This document shows positions 44,903-54,775 of a stretch of DNA of 64,000 nucleotides, in pieces. The position numbers were made by a program, and so were the translations under genes. Origin of the DNA: Rhodopseudomonas palustris (lineage in GTDB: Bacteria; Pseudomonadota; Alphaproteobacteria; Rhizobiales; Xanthobacteraceae); the NCBI RefSeq assembly GCF_013415845.1, contig NZ_CP058907.1:3906001-3970000 (forward strand), given 5' to 3'. Each line of letters begins with the position of its first letter. Position 1 is the stretch's first letter. Under the pieces are notes generated by a model, which saw only the letters and a list, made by a program, of their open reading frames with translations, did not search any database and was not told where the DNA came from.

Positions 44903-45685
44903 ATGGTGAAATTCTACGACCGCGAATTCGGCTCGCGACTGCTGATCGGCAGCGCGCTGTATCCGTCGCCGGCGATCATGCAGGACTCGATCCGCGAATC
45001 CGGCGCCGAGATCGTAACGGTGTCGCTGCGGCGCGAGACCGCGGGCGGCAAGGCCGGCGATCAGTTCTGGTCGCTGATCCGCGAACTCGGCGTCACCGTG
45101 CTGCCGAACACCGCCGGCTGCCGCGGCGTGCGCGATGCGGTCACCACCGCCAAGCTGGCGCGCGAGCTGTTTGCGACCTCCTGGATCAAGCTCGAAGTCA
45201 TCGCCGATAACGACACGCTGCAGCCGGACGTGGTCGGCCTGGTCGAAGCCGCGCAAATCCTCATCAAGGACGGCTTCGAGGTGTTTCCCTATTGCACCGA
45301 GGATCTGTCGGTGGCGATGCGGCTGGTCGATGCCGGCTGCCGGGTGATCATGCCGTGGGCGGCGCCGATCGGCAGCGCGCGCGGCATCACCAATCGCGAC
45401 GCGCTGAAACTGCTGCGCGACCGCCTGCCCGATATCACCTTGGTGGTCGATGCCGGCCTCGGCGCGCCGAGCCACGCGGCGGAAGCGATGGAACTCGGCT
45501 ACGACGCCGTGCTGCTCAACACCGCGATCGCCAAGGCCGAAGACCCGGTGGCGATGGCGCGCGGCTTCAAGCTGGCGATCGAGGCCGGCCGCACCGGCTT
45601 CGAAGCGGGGCTGATGGGCGCCCGCGATTTCGCTTCGCCCTCCACCCCTGTGATCGGGACCCCGTTCTGGCATGCCGTATCCTGA
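44903..45685 (+). CDS. thiG: Thiazole synthase ThiG
   Basis: TIM-barrel enzyme forming the thiamin thiazole phosphate from 1-deoxyxylulose 5-phosphate, dehydroglycine and ThiS-thiocarboxylate. The 260 residues have the substrate-Lys segment [36 protein letters not shown] and [23 protein letters not shown] 44903 gives the usual [16 protein letters not shown] start; a GTG at 44885 in frame is possible and sits near an AGGAGG that comes from the repeat. Its 3' end overlaps thiE by 14 bases. Confidence 0.95.
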   Translation: MVKFYDREFGSRLLIGSALYPSPAIMQDSIRESGAEIVTVSLRRETAGGKAGDQFWSLIRELGVTVLPNTAGCRGVRDAVTTAKLARELFATSWIKLEVIADNDTLQPDVVGLVEAAQILIKDGFEVFPYCTEDLSVAMRLVDAGCRVIMPWAAPIGSARGITNRDALKLLRDRLPDITLVVDAGLGAPSHAAEAMELGYDAVLLNTAIAKAEDPVAMARGFKLAIEAGRTGFEAGLMGARDFASPSTPVIGTPFWHAVS

Positions 45686-46280
45686 CCGTTTCTATCCCGT
45701 CGTCGACAGCATCGCCTGGGTCAAGCGGCTCGCCGCGCTCGGCGTCGGCACCGTGCAGCTCCGCGCCAAGGATCTTGGCGACGGCGAAGCCCTGCAGCTC
45801 GTCACCGACGCGCTCGCGGCGGTGAAGGACACGCCCACGAAGCTGATCATCAACGACTACTGGCGTGCCGCGATCGTCGCCGGCGCCCAGCATCTGCATC
45901 TCGGCCAGGAAGACCTCGCCGAGGCCGACCTGCACGAGATCAAGAGCGCCGGGCTGACGCTCGGCCTCTCCACCCACGACGACGCCGAACTCGAAACCGC
46001 GCTCGCCGCCGAGCCGGACTACATCGCGCTCGGCCCGATCTTTCCGACCACGCTGAAATCGATGCGGTTTGCCCCCCAGGGCATTCCGAAGATCACCGAA
46101 TGGAAGAAGCGCGTCGGCAACATCCCGTTGGTCGCGATCGGCGGCATCAAGCTGGAGCAGGCCGAAGAGATCTTCGCGGCCGGCGCCGACTCGATCGCGG
46201 TGGTCAGCGACGTGACGCAGAACCCCGATCCCGACGCCCGCGTCCGCGCCTGGCTCGATTTCGTCGCCGAGAAGGCGTGA
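45672..46280 (+). CDS. thiE: Thiamin phosphate synthase ThiE
   Basis: Joins the pyrimidine (HMP-PP) and thiazole phosphate to give thiamin phosphate. The 202-residue TIM barrel has [51 protein letters not shown] and DSIAVVSDV, all typical. Overlaps the thiG 3' end. A repeat separates it from thiC. Confidence 0.95.
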   Translation: MPYPDRFYPVVDSIAWVKRLAALGVGTVQLRAKDLGDGEALQLVTDALAAVKDTPTKLIINDYWRAAIVAGAQHLHLGQEDLAEADLHEIKSAGLTLGLSTHDDAELETALAAEPDYIALGPIFPTTLKSMRFAPQGIPKITEWKKRVGNIPLVAIGGIKLEQAEEIFAAGADSIAVVSDVTQNPDPDARVRAWLDFVAEKA

Positions 46281-46311
46281 TGAACGACTTTAGCGGCCGC
46301 GACCCGCGGCG

Positions 46312-46430
46312 CCCTCACCCCAGCCTTCTCCCGCAGGCGGGAGAGGGAGCAGGCCGTGCGTGAGGCACAGCCGCGACCGAAGCGCTAACTCCCCCTCTCC
46401 CGCCTGCGGGAGAGGGTCGCGGTGAGGGCG
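46312..46430. repeat. Palindromic repeat pair between thiE and thiC
   Basis: Two hairpins, CTTCTCCCGC(AG)GCGGGAGAGGGAG near 46324 and CCCCTCTCCCGCCTGCGGGAGAGGG-like near 46390, each with flanking CCCTCACCCC or GGTGAGGGCG tails that pair with each other. Same family as at 44684-44880 and in rnpB. Confidence 0.85.
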
Positions 46431-46463
46431 ACACGCACCGTGCCCTCACTTCCTCACGAATGA

Positions 46464-48440
<1,977 letters not shown>

Positions 48441-48482
48441 GGCAGCGGGCTCACCACACCACAAACGTCATGCCCGGGCTCG

Positions 48483-49751
48483 ACCCACGGCTGTCCGGTT
48501 GAGTTTTGTAGACAAAGCGCATGGCGTTGATTCTTCTGCGTTCCGAACGTCTGGCAACGTTTCGGGACACGAGAGAGAACCACGCCATGCGGCACGACAA
48601 TAGCGTATTTCATGCGATGTTGAATCACGTGCCGTGGCACGTGTTCGATCGGTTGGTGGACGAGTACGGCTCCGACGCCCGGGTGCGACGGCTGTCGACA
48701 AAGGATCAGTTGATCGCCCTGCTGTACGGCCAATTGTCCGGCGCGCAGAGCCTGCGCGAGATCGAAGGTGGCCTCGCCAGCCATGCGGGCCGGCTTTATC
48801 ATTTGGGGGGCCGGGAAGTATCGCGCTCGACGTTGGCGGACGCCAATGCAAAGCGGCCGAACGCGGTGTTCGCCGGCTTGTTCGCCGACCTGGTCCAGCG
48901 GGCCGGACGCGGGCTGCGGCGCAAGCTCGGCGAAGCGGTGTATCTGGTGGATTCGACCGGTCTGCGGCTGAGCGAGCAGAGCGCCGATTGGGCTCAGTTC
49001 TCCAATGACGTCTGCGGCGCCAAGCTGCACATCGTCTATAACGCGGATAGCGAACACCCGGTCGACGCCGTGGTGACGCCGGCCAGGATCAACGACATCA
49101 CCGTCGCCCACACGCTGCCGATCGATGCCGGTGCGACTTATGTGTTCGATCTGGGCTATTATAGCTACGCGTGGTGGGCCGAACTTGATGCGCAGGGCTG
49201 CGGCATCGTCACGCGGCTCAAGTCCAACACCAAGCTGAGCGTCGTGGAGACCAACCCGGTCAAGGACGAGACCATCCTGTCCGACTGCATTGGCCATCTG
49301 CCTGCCCGCCAAGCGGCGAGCCGCAGTAATCCGTTTCAGGAGCCGGTCCGCGAGATTCGCGTGCGCATCGACCGCGGCAAGATCCTACGCATCGTCAGCA
49401 ACGATCTCGATGCCCCCGCCGCCGAGATCGCCGCACTCTACAAGCGACGCTGGCAAATCGAACTGTTCTTCCGCTGGATCAAGCAGACTTTGAAGATCAA
49501 GCACTTCCTCGGCTCCTCGGAGAACGCCGTCCGCATCCAGATCGCCGTGGCGCTGATCGCCTTCCTGCTGCTGCGCCTCGCTCATGCCACTCAGCGTGCC
49601 GTCGGCAGCGTGCTCGCCTTCAGTCGCCTCGTCCGCTCCAACCTCATGCACAGGCGCCCCATCGACGCCTTGCTCAAACCGCCGCCGATCATCCAAGATC
49701 AGCGGCAGTTGAGCCTAGCCATATGAGAAGCTTAAACCGGACAGCCGTGGG
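48483..49751 (+). mobile_element. IS4-family insertion sequence, apparently intact
   Basis: 1269 bp bounded by a perfect 18-bp inverted repeat (ACCCACGGCTGTCCGGTT at the left, its complement at 49734-49751). The single transposase gene is intact. The flanks rejoin into a palindromic intergenic repeat (CGTCATGCCCGGGCTCG | ACCCGGGCATCC), so the element jumped into that repeat; only TCG appears duplicated, shorter than the usual IS4 duplication. Confidence 0.92.
48587..49726 (+). CDS. IS4-family transposase
   Basis: DDE transposase of 379 residues. It has a DUF4372-type N-terminus (MRHDNSVFHAMLNHVPW), catalytic Asp in YLVDSTGL, second Asp in VFDLGYYSY, and the IS4 signature YKRRWQIELFFRWIK fitting Y-(2)-R-(3)-E-(6)-K. 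ATG 48587 matches the usual family start; an ATG at 48521 would add 22 residues. No frameshift or stop is seen. Confidence 0.93.
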   Translation: MRHDNSVFHAMLNHVPWHVFDRLVDEYGSDARVRRLSTKDQLIALLYGQLSGAQSLREIEGGLASHAGRLYHLGGREVSRSTLADANAKRPNAVFAGLFADLVQRAGRGLRRKLGEAVYLVDSTGLRLSEQSADWAQFSNDVCGAKLHIVYNADSEHPVDAVVTPARINDITVAHTLPIDAGATYVFDLGYYSYAWWAELDAQGCGIVTRLKSNTKLSVVETNPVKDETILSDCIGHLPARQAASRSNPFQEPVREIRVRIDRGKILRIVSNDLDAPAAEIAALYKRRWQIELFFRWIKQTLKIKHFLGSSENAVRIQIAVALIAFLLLRLAHATQRAVGSVLAFSRLVRSNLMHRRPIDALLKPPPIIQDQRQLSLAI

Positions 49752-50031
49752 TTCGACCCGGGCATCCATCGGAAGCGAAGCGGCCGCGCGAAAGCCCGGC
49801 CGATTTCATATACACATGTGGGACGGCTTGAGCCCCTGCGAAACCCAGCAATGGGTTTCGCAATGCTCCCCATCCTACCGCCAATCATCATCTGAACGCT
49901 TTTTGACTGTTGCCAGGAACAACGCGGAAAAACTACTAATCGAGCCATCTGATGCCGCCCGCCCCTGCATCACCATCAACCGATTACCGCGATTAGTAAA
50001 ACTGTGAAGGAGCCAATTGAAGTTGGGTATG

Positions 50032-50367
50032 TCAGTGCAAGACTGGTCCGATCGCCTCAGTTGGCGGGGAATCCCGAAAGAGTTCCACCAGCCAGAAGAT
50101 AACGATGCGCTCCCCTTTCACGAAAAAGAGAATTTTTGCAATTCCTTCGCAGGCCACCTGCACTACCACACCATCCTCTGAATGGCTTCTACGGTGCAAG
50201 AGGCCGTTCGCGGTCTGTCGCCGCACCCAGACTTTAACATCGGCAAGATACTGGGCGAGCCGCGGATTGGTCGAACCCAGCTTCTGTGTCATCCGCCACT
50301 GGAGCGCGGCCATTCCGCTCAGTTCGACATTGAACCCATTGTCCTTACTTGCATCTTCGAGTTCCAC
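50032..50367 (-). CDS. Unknown 111-aa protein in AT-richer islet
   Basis: A GTG start at 50367 preceded by GGAGG (spacing 6) gives a 111-residue protein starting MELEDASKDNGF. It is a mixed alpha/beta sequence with a hydrophobic core QVACEGIAKILFFVKGERIVIFWLV. No domain is recognised with confidence; size and the core strand pattern could fit a small toxin or phage-type protein. It is divergent from the 68-aa gene and AAA+ gene. A longer frame from a TTG at 50427 is less likely. Confidence 0.5.
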   Translation of the reverse strand: MELEDASKDNGFNVELSGMAALQWRMTQKLGSTNPRLAQYLADVKVWVRRQTANGLLHRRSHSEDGVVVQVACEGIAKILFFVKGERIVIFWLVELFRDSPPTEAIGPVLH

Positions 50368-50490
50368 CGGACGCCTCCAGGAATTTGAACACGGAGAAAT
50401 CTTGCTTTTCACGTCAGATTTTGGCAACTATACACCCATACGCAGGTTAAAATCAACCCAAAATCGAACCACTGTTCCGGCATGAAACTA

Positions 50491-50520
50491 TTGACGTTCA
50501 ATCCAGTTATGGGGTAATAA
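50491..50520 (+). promoter_or_regulatory. Promoter of the 68-aa gene
   Basis: -35 TTGACG (50491-50496) and -10 TAATAA (50515-50520) with an 18-base spacer, 60 bases before the ATG of the small gene. Confidence 0.6.
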
Positions 50521-50579
50521 GGATACCGTCGTTTACTCAGGCTGAGTCATGACTGGCTCGCCCCTTTGGAGGTACTTTG

Positions 50580-50786
50580 ATGTCCCAGTTGACCTTCCAG
50601 CTCGACGAAAACTCCGAGAAGGCAATCGAGGAACTGAAGGAGTTCTTTGGCACAAAGAGTAGTGCCGCAGCCGTTAGAAGTGCGCTTGCGTTGGTTCGCA
50701 CGCTTGCACCTGCAAGCAAGGACCGGACGGTGGTTATTCGTGATCAAAACAAAGATGAGGACTTAAAGATCGTAATGGCCGGATAA
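50580..50786 (+). CDS. Small ribbon-helix-helix/antitoxin-like protein
   Basis: A 68-residue protein (MSQLTFQLDENSEKAIEELK ... LKIVMAG) with strong GGAGG 7 bases before the ATG. The N-terminal strand followed by two helices with SSAAAVRSALALVRTL resembles small RHH DNA-binding proteins, in which an N-terminal strand contacts DNA. A strong terminator follows, then the AAA+ gene. Regulation of the AAA+ gene or an antitoxin role is inferred from position. Confidence 0.6.
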   Translation: MSQLTFQLDENSEKAIEELKEFFGTKSSAAAVRSALALVRTLAPASKDRTVVIRDQNKDEDLKIVMAG

Positions 50787-50812
50787 CCACCTAGTCATTT
50801 AGTCTTTCTTCA

Positions 50813-50846
50813 AAGAAGGCGCCTTAAGCAGGCGCCTTCTTTTTGT
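50813..50846 (+). terminator. Strong intrinsic terminator after the 68-aa gene
   Basis: AAGAAGGCGCC pairs perfectly with GGCGCCTTCTT around a 7-base loop and is followed by TTT-G. It separates the small gene from the AAA+ gene. Confidence 0.9.
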
Positions 50847-50852
50847 TATCTT

Positions 50853-50867
50853 ATTAGTTGAACTAAT
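50853..50867. promoter_or_regulatory. Perfect 15-bp palindrome before the AAA+ gene
   Basis: ATTAGTT-G-AACTAAT lies 30 bases before the AAA+ start codon, in an AT-rich promoter-like region. It is a natural operator candidate for a dimeric regulator such as the upstream 68-aa protein. Confidence 0.5.
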
Positions 50868-50896
50868 TATCAAAACTAGATGAGTGGAGCTTCTTT

Positions 50897-51961
50897 ATGC
50901 AACCGCATTCTCGCCCCCCAGAGCGAAAAATAGAAATTAAAATCGGATCGCAGCAAGAAATTGATGGAAAAAAGCTGGTTATTAGACCCGCATTTGCAAA
51001 CTACGTAACTCGCAATGCAGGATTCTTAAATTATGTTCATGATGTTCGAGAGCAGATCGCAACGTACATCGCGAAACGATCGGCCAAACGCCCCCTAAAT
51101 ATACTTCTGGCCGCACCTCCAGGGAGCGGCAAAAGCTTTTTGATTAAACAGATTATCAATTCAATTACTCAACAGAATCACGACATCCAAGTCTCCTTTG
51201 AAGAAGCCTACATAGCTTCACTTGAAAATATGGACGAATTATTCAAGATCTTTCAGAGGGTACAATCATTGAATTTGGAGGGGAAACTCCCCGTTGTCTT
51301 CTTCGACGAAATTGATGCTGAAATAACGGGCAGCAGCCACGTATACGCAAAATTTCTCGCTCCAATGTGGGATGGAACGTTCTATCTGGGAAAAGAGAAA
51401 TTCTTCCTTGGAAAGTGCATCTTTTTCTTTGCCGGCAGCGGGCTGAGCCTTGAGGACGAATCCGATAACGCGCTCACCACTCTATCCAAGAAGACTAACC
51501 CAGTAAAATATGACGACTACTATGAACAATGGAAAACTAAATTTGATGAAAGACACTCTCAAGCCTGGGCGAAGCAACAAAAACTACCAGATTTTCTAGA
51601 CCGCATCGACAGCTTCCTACGAATTCCACCAATATGCTCAGAACTTCTAGGTGACGACACCGAGGGCGAGTACATCGATCTTGCGTGCATGCTAATCAAG
51701 AAACACTTCCCTGCTGTAAAATATATCGAGAACGATGCGCTCAACATAATCTGCCGGGCTCTGAGGAACGAAACCTCTATGAGGACCGCAGAGAAGATTG
51801 TGTTCAGCTCCACTTCAAGAAGTGAGGAGGAATACGAGCTGTTCGATACTCCTTGTCTTCCGAAACGTTGCCAAGCCCCCACCAAGCAAGCCCCCACCAA
51901 GGAGGAGCAGTGGTGGGAAATAGTGATAGAAGCGGGAGAAGCCGTAGCCCGTAGCCCGTAG
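50897..51961 (+). CDS. Standalone AAA+ ATPase of unknown role
   Basis: A 354-residue protein with Walker A APPGSGKS (residues 73-80), Walker B VVFFDEID (133-140), a sensor-1-like CIFFFAGSG (174-182) and a C-terminal helix with TSMRTAEKIVF that may hold sensor 2. The N-terminal 60 residues are charged. Base composition is visibly AT-richer than the neighbours, which suggests transfer. The last residues and the stop codon come from a REP element. No partner effector is obvious. Confidence 0.75.
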   Translation: MQPHSRPPERKIEIKIGSQQEIDGKKLVIRPAFANYVTRNAGFLNYVHDVREQIATYIAKRSAKRPLNILLAAPPGSGKSFLIKQIINSITQQNHDIQVSFEEAYIASLENMDELFKIFQRVQSLNLEGKLPVVFFDEIDAEITGSSHVYAKFLAPMWDGTFYLGKEKFFLGKCIFFFAGSGLSLEDESDNALTTLSKKTNPVKYDDYYEQWKTKFDERHSQAWAKQQKLPDFLDRIDSFLRIPPICSELLGDDTEGEYIDLACMLIKKHFPAVKYIENDALNIICRALRNETSMRTAEKIVFSSTSRSEEEYELFDTPCLPKRCQAPTKQAPTKEEQWWEIVIEAGEAVARSP

Positions 51962-52051
51962 GGCGATTAGCAAAGCGTAATCCGCCATTGCGCCAAGCCA
52001 ACCGGTGCGTTTGGCCCGGCGGGTTACGCCTTCGGCTAACCCGCCCTACGG
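51956..52051. repeat. REP pair (BIME-like), first copy
   Basis: CCGTAGGGCG at one end and CGCCCTACGG at the other. Two inner hairpins: GGATTA/TAATCC-like and GGGTTACGCC(TTCG)GCTAACCC. It overlaps the last bases of the AAA+ gene. Confidence 0.85.
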
Positions 52052-52064
52052 TCACACGTCGGTG

Positions 52065-52298
52065 TTACGCATTCTTCTTGGCGAACATCGTCTCGAACAA
52101 CTTTTTGGCGCGTGCGAGGCCTTCGTCGGTGAATACGACCGACTTCACCTTGCCGGCCGGGTTTTCGATCAGGCCCTTGTCGTGCAGCCGGTCGAGCGTA
52201 TTCCAGTCGTGGCCTTTCCAGGCGCGCGTGCCGTCATGCAAAGTCAGGTACAGCAGCGCCAGAGTCGCGTCGTCGATCTTGTCGGTGTCGAAGTCCAT
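52065..52298 (-). CDS. DUF6429-like small protein
   Basis: A 77-residue soluble protein (MDFDTDKIDDATLALLYLTL ... LFETMFAKKNA) rich in Leu and charged residues, with the GHDWNTLDRLHDKGLI segment typical of this family of winged-helix-like small proteins. It is enclosed by REP elements and lies downstream of the RAYT gene on the same strand. Role unknown. Family name is from memory. Confidence 0.7.
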   Translation of the reverse strand: MDFDTDKIDDATLALLYLTLHDGTRAWKGHDWNTLDRLHDKGLIENPAGKVKSVVFTDEGLARAKKLFETMFAKKNA

Positions 52299-52318
52299 CG
52301 TCGGTCTCCCGGCCCGAA

Positions 52319-52409
52319 AGGCGGATGAGCGAAGCGTAGTCTGCCACTCCCCCAATGAGAACACCGTTGCCACCCGGAGGGTTACGCCTTCGGCTAACCC
52401 GCCCTGCGG
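52319..52409. repeat. REP pair, second copy
   Basis: A diverged copy of the element at 51956-52051: GGCGGATGAGCGAAGCGTAG, then a spacer, then GGGTTACGCCTTCGGCTAACCCGCCCTGCGG split over the hairpin. It lies between the RAYT stop and the DUF6429 gene. Confidence 0.85.
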
Positions 52410-52419
52410 TCGAGCGATG

Positions 52420-52950
52420 CTAGGCTTCGCCGAACTCACCTTCGACAGCGGCATCACTCGCCCAATCGAGCGGAAACAGCCCTTGTCGGACGTCGCGATG
52501 GAACGACGAATACGGCCAATCTTGAACGCGGCCGGCCAAGCCGTGCTTCACCGGGTTGATCATGCAGTAGTCGATGTGGCGCGCGTAGTCGGCCTCGTCG
52601 CGGATCAGGTGCTCCCAGAACCGGCGCTGCCAGATGCCGCGTTCGCCACGCCTGGCGCGGACCGCGTTCAGCCGCTCCACTTTCGGCAATGCCTTTGCGA
52701 AATGCGTTTTGATCAGCCGCCAGCGGGTCGAAAAATCGGCATCGCCCGGCGGCAGAGTCCACATCGCGTGAAGATGGTCCGGAAGCACCACCACGGCATC
52801 GATCTCGAACGGAAAACGCTCCCGCGTGCGCGCGACCGCGTCACGCAGCACCGTGATGTGATCGACCAGCAGCGTGTTGCGGCGTTCGAGCAGAGCGACG
52901 GTGAAGAACCAGCATCCGCCCGGAACGAAGGCACGACGGTAGTTCGGCAT
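52420..52950 (-). CDS. REP-associated tyrosine transposase (RAYT, Y1 family)
   Basis: A 176-residue HUH-type nuclease. It has the metal-binding HLH in LPDHLHAMWTLP, the catalytic Tyr candidate in DEADYARHIDYCMINPVKHGL, and the family start MPNYRRAFVPGGCWFFTV. RAYTs bind and cut REP hairpins. Flanking REP copies at 52319-52409 and 52969-53000 make a REPtron. The reading frame is intact. Confidence 0.94.
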   Translation of the reverse strand: MPNYRRAFVPGGCWFFTVALLERRNTLLVDHITVLRDAVARTRERFPFEIDAVVVLPDHLHAMWTLPPGDADFSTRWRLIKTHFAKALPKVERLNAVRARRGERGIWQRRFWEHLIRDEADYARHIDYCMINPVKHGLAGRVQDWPYSSFHRDVRQGLFPLDWASDAAVEGEFGEA

Positions 52951-52968
52951 CGGCCACCTCGTGAGAGG

Positions 52969-53000
52969 AAGGCGGGTTACGCCTTCGGCTAACCCGCCTT
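52969..53000. repeat. Single REP hairpin upstream of the RAYT gene
   Basis: AAGGCGGGTTA pairs perfectly with TAACCCGCCTT around CGCCTTCGGC, 19 bases before the RAYT start codon. The hairpin sequence equals the right half of the other two copies. Confidence 0.9.
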
Positions 53001-53009
53001 ACGCTCCCG

Positions 53010-53522
53010 CTACTTCACCGCTGCCCGCATCGCCTTCCAATCAAAGCCTTTCGCCGTCGCCAGCGCCTCCTCCTCGTCGAGCCCCTTGAACGCCAGCGAC
53101 AACGCGGCGGAAGGGCCGAGGGCGATGAGGATGGTGCCGGACTTGTCGCTGTCCTGGAACGTCCGCGTCACCTTGAAGCCATCGATCGTTGTCGTGCTGG
53201 CCGGGCCGTGGCTGGCTTCGGTGCGCATCCCGGTGCCGCCGGCCGCCAACCGGCTTTGTGCCGGCGCGCCGGCGAGCAGCTGGACGCTGACATGGATCTC
53301 GCCGCGCTCATAGCCGCGCTGCGCCACCACGATGCGGTTGCCGCCCTCCTGCATCGCGAGGCCGCCGAGCTTGCCGGCTTTCCAGCCCGGCAATTCGACC
53401 AGCAGCGGCGCGTACGGCTCCAGCCCGTCCCCGGCGCGCGCCGGCGACGGCGGCGCCAGCACCGCCGCGGCGAGCGCGGGCACGACGACAGCCAAACCAG
53501 CAAGACGACGACGCGCGATCAT
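53010..53522 (-). CDS. Secreted hypothetical protein
   Basis: A 170-residue protein with signal peptide MIARRRLAGLAVVVPALAAAV..ARA. The mature region (about 30-170) contains VELPGWKAGKLGGLAMQEGGNRI and a C-terminal GLDEEEALATAKGFDWKAM. No domain recognised. The start at 53522 puts the Arg-rich n-region next to the hydrophobic core. Just downstream on the other side is the REP cluster. Confidence 0.72.
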   Translation of the reverse strand: MIARRRLAGLAVVVPALAAAVLAPPSPARAGDGLEPYAPLLVELPGWKAGKLGGLAMQEGGNRIVVAQRGYERGEIHVSVQLLAGAPAQSRLAAGGTGMRTEASHGPASTTTIDGFKVTRTFQDSDKSGTILIALGPSAALSLAFKGLDEEEALATAKGFDWKAMRAAVK

Positions 53523-53830
53523 GGCAACCTCCAATGCAAAACAGCGGCGGCAGCCTAGCAAGGCCGCCCGCCGCGGCATTGATCTGAGAGCACGATCGCC
53601 GAACGTCGCAGGTCGTCGCGTGGATCATCCAAACGCGCCGGATCGGGCGCAGGCAGCATCGACACGACTCCATCGCCGGACCATGGCGTTCGCTGCGCTC
53701 AAACCGTCCGACGAGCTATCCGCTCCGAGCTGATGCCGGTTCGCCTGAGTGGATCGGATCGGCCAAGCCGCGTCGGCGAGCTGCGCGACGCCTCACCAAC
53801 CGCCCCTCGCCAGATCCTCGCCTTCGCCTC

Positions 53831-54295
53831 TCACGGCTTTCGAAAGCCTTCGAGCGCGCGCCGAACCGCCTCCTCGATCAACGCCCGGCTGTTCTCCAGC
53901 TCGGCGGCGACCTCGGCGGCGCGGGCCGGCGAGATCAGCTTGCCCTCCGTGCAATCGAGCACGAGGCCGGCCGTCGCCTCGGCGTAGGCGGCTGCGGCCA
54001 GATAGGCGGACACTCCGGCGTCGATGTCGCCGCCCCAGCGAAACGCGAGCGCGTATCGCCATGACCGCTCGAACGTCACGTTGGGCGTCTCGGACATCAG
54101 CACCTGCGCGTCCCAATGATCGCACTCGAACGCCGACGGCCGATCACGCAGCACGACGGGCAACGCGCCGTGGCTGCTTGCAAACGGGGTCGCGGCCGAC
54201 AGCCGTAGCGGAAAACCTTTTGCGTCGATGGCGCTCTGCCAGTCCGACATCGAATTCAGCTTCTGGTCCGACAGCACGTAGATTTCCATCGACAT
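53831..54295 (-). CDS. Hypothetical protein, possible immunity protein
   Basis: A 154-residue acidic soluble protein (MSMEIYVLSDQKLNSMSDWQ). No domain is recognised. GAGGG lies 7 bases before the ATG at 54295. It begins one base away from the stop of the upstream 125-codon frame, which looks like the C-terminal piece of a nuclease toxin, so an immunity role is a possibility only. Coding quality is good over its whole length. Confidence 0.6.
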   Translation of the reverse strand: MSMEIYVLSDQKLNSMSDWQSAIDAKGFPLRLSAATPFASSHGALPVVLRDRPSAFECDHWDAQVLMSETPNVTFERSWRYALAFRWGGDIDAGVSAYLAAAAYAEATAGLVLDCTEGKLISPARAAEVAAELENSRALIEEAVRRALEGFRKP

Positions 54296-54296
54296 G

Positions 54297-54674
54297 TCAG
54301 ATCCCTCGGGTGATCGGTCGCGCCCGCGAACGCGACCTGAAAATGGTGAGAACAATCTGCTTTCGCGAAATACCTCGGACGACATTCAGTTCGAAGACGG
54401 GCGTATCCGGCGCAGCCCGCGTCTTCGCCCGAGGTTCGTCCGCACGGGCCCGCGATATCGTCTGGGTACCGGTTTTGACATCATAGATCGCGATACGATC
54501 TCCTTGAACACTACGGTGCGTTGCATCGGTTCTGATCGTTCCGGCGAGCCCGTAGTAGGGATCGGCGGTGTCGAGACTAAACCCGTGCGACGTCCCGGTC
54601 CTCGCCGATCGGGCGCCTTCGATCGCCGCAAGCGCGGTGGTTATGGATTTTCGGGCTCGCGCGGAGCCTGTCAT
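54297..54674 (-). pseudogene. Possible truncated toxin C-terminus (nuclease-like)
   Basis: An open frame of about 125 codons whose middle, SHGFSLDTADPYYGLAGTIR and GDRIAIYDVKTGTQTISRARADE, looks like a real protein. IAIYDVKTG recalls the D-x-K half of a PD-(D/E)xK nuclease site. The 5' end runs into palindromic repeats at 54670-54775 and the first Met lies on that boundary, so the N-terminal part of the parent protein is missing. It is directly followed by the 154-aa gene. Confidence 0.4.
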
Positions 54675-54775
54675 CGGGCCGGCCGAAGGCCGGCCCCAGT
54701 GGCGTGCCCCGGAATGACGAACGAGAGGGAATTCACCTGCGTCATGCGCGGGCTTGCCCCGCGCATCCATCTCGA
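54670..54775. repeat. Palindromic repeat cluster
   Basis: Two units: TCATCGGGCCGGCCGAAGGC with its mirror up to AATGACG, and CGTCATGCGCGGGCTTGCC with CCGCGCATCC. The second unit is of the CGTCATGCCCGGGCT family into which the IS4 element jumped. Confidence 0.75.

Noticed and set aside
49740..49765. GGTTCGACCC resembling a tRNA T-arm
   Set aside because: It is the junction of the IS end and the palindromic repeat; no cloverleaf can be built around it.
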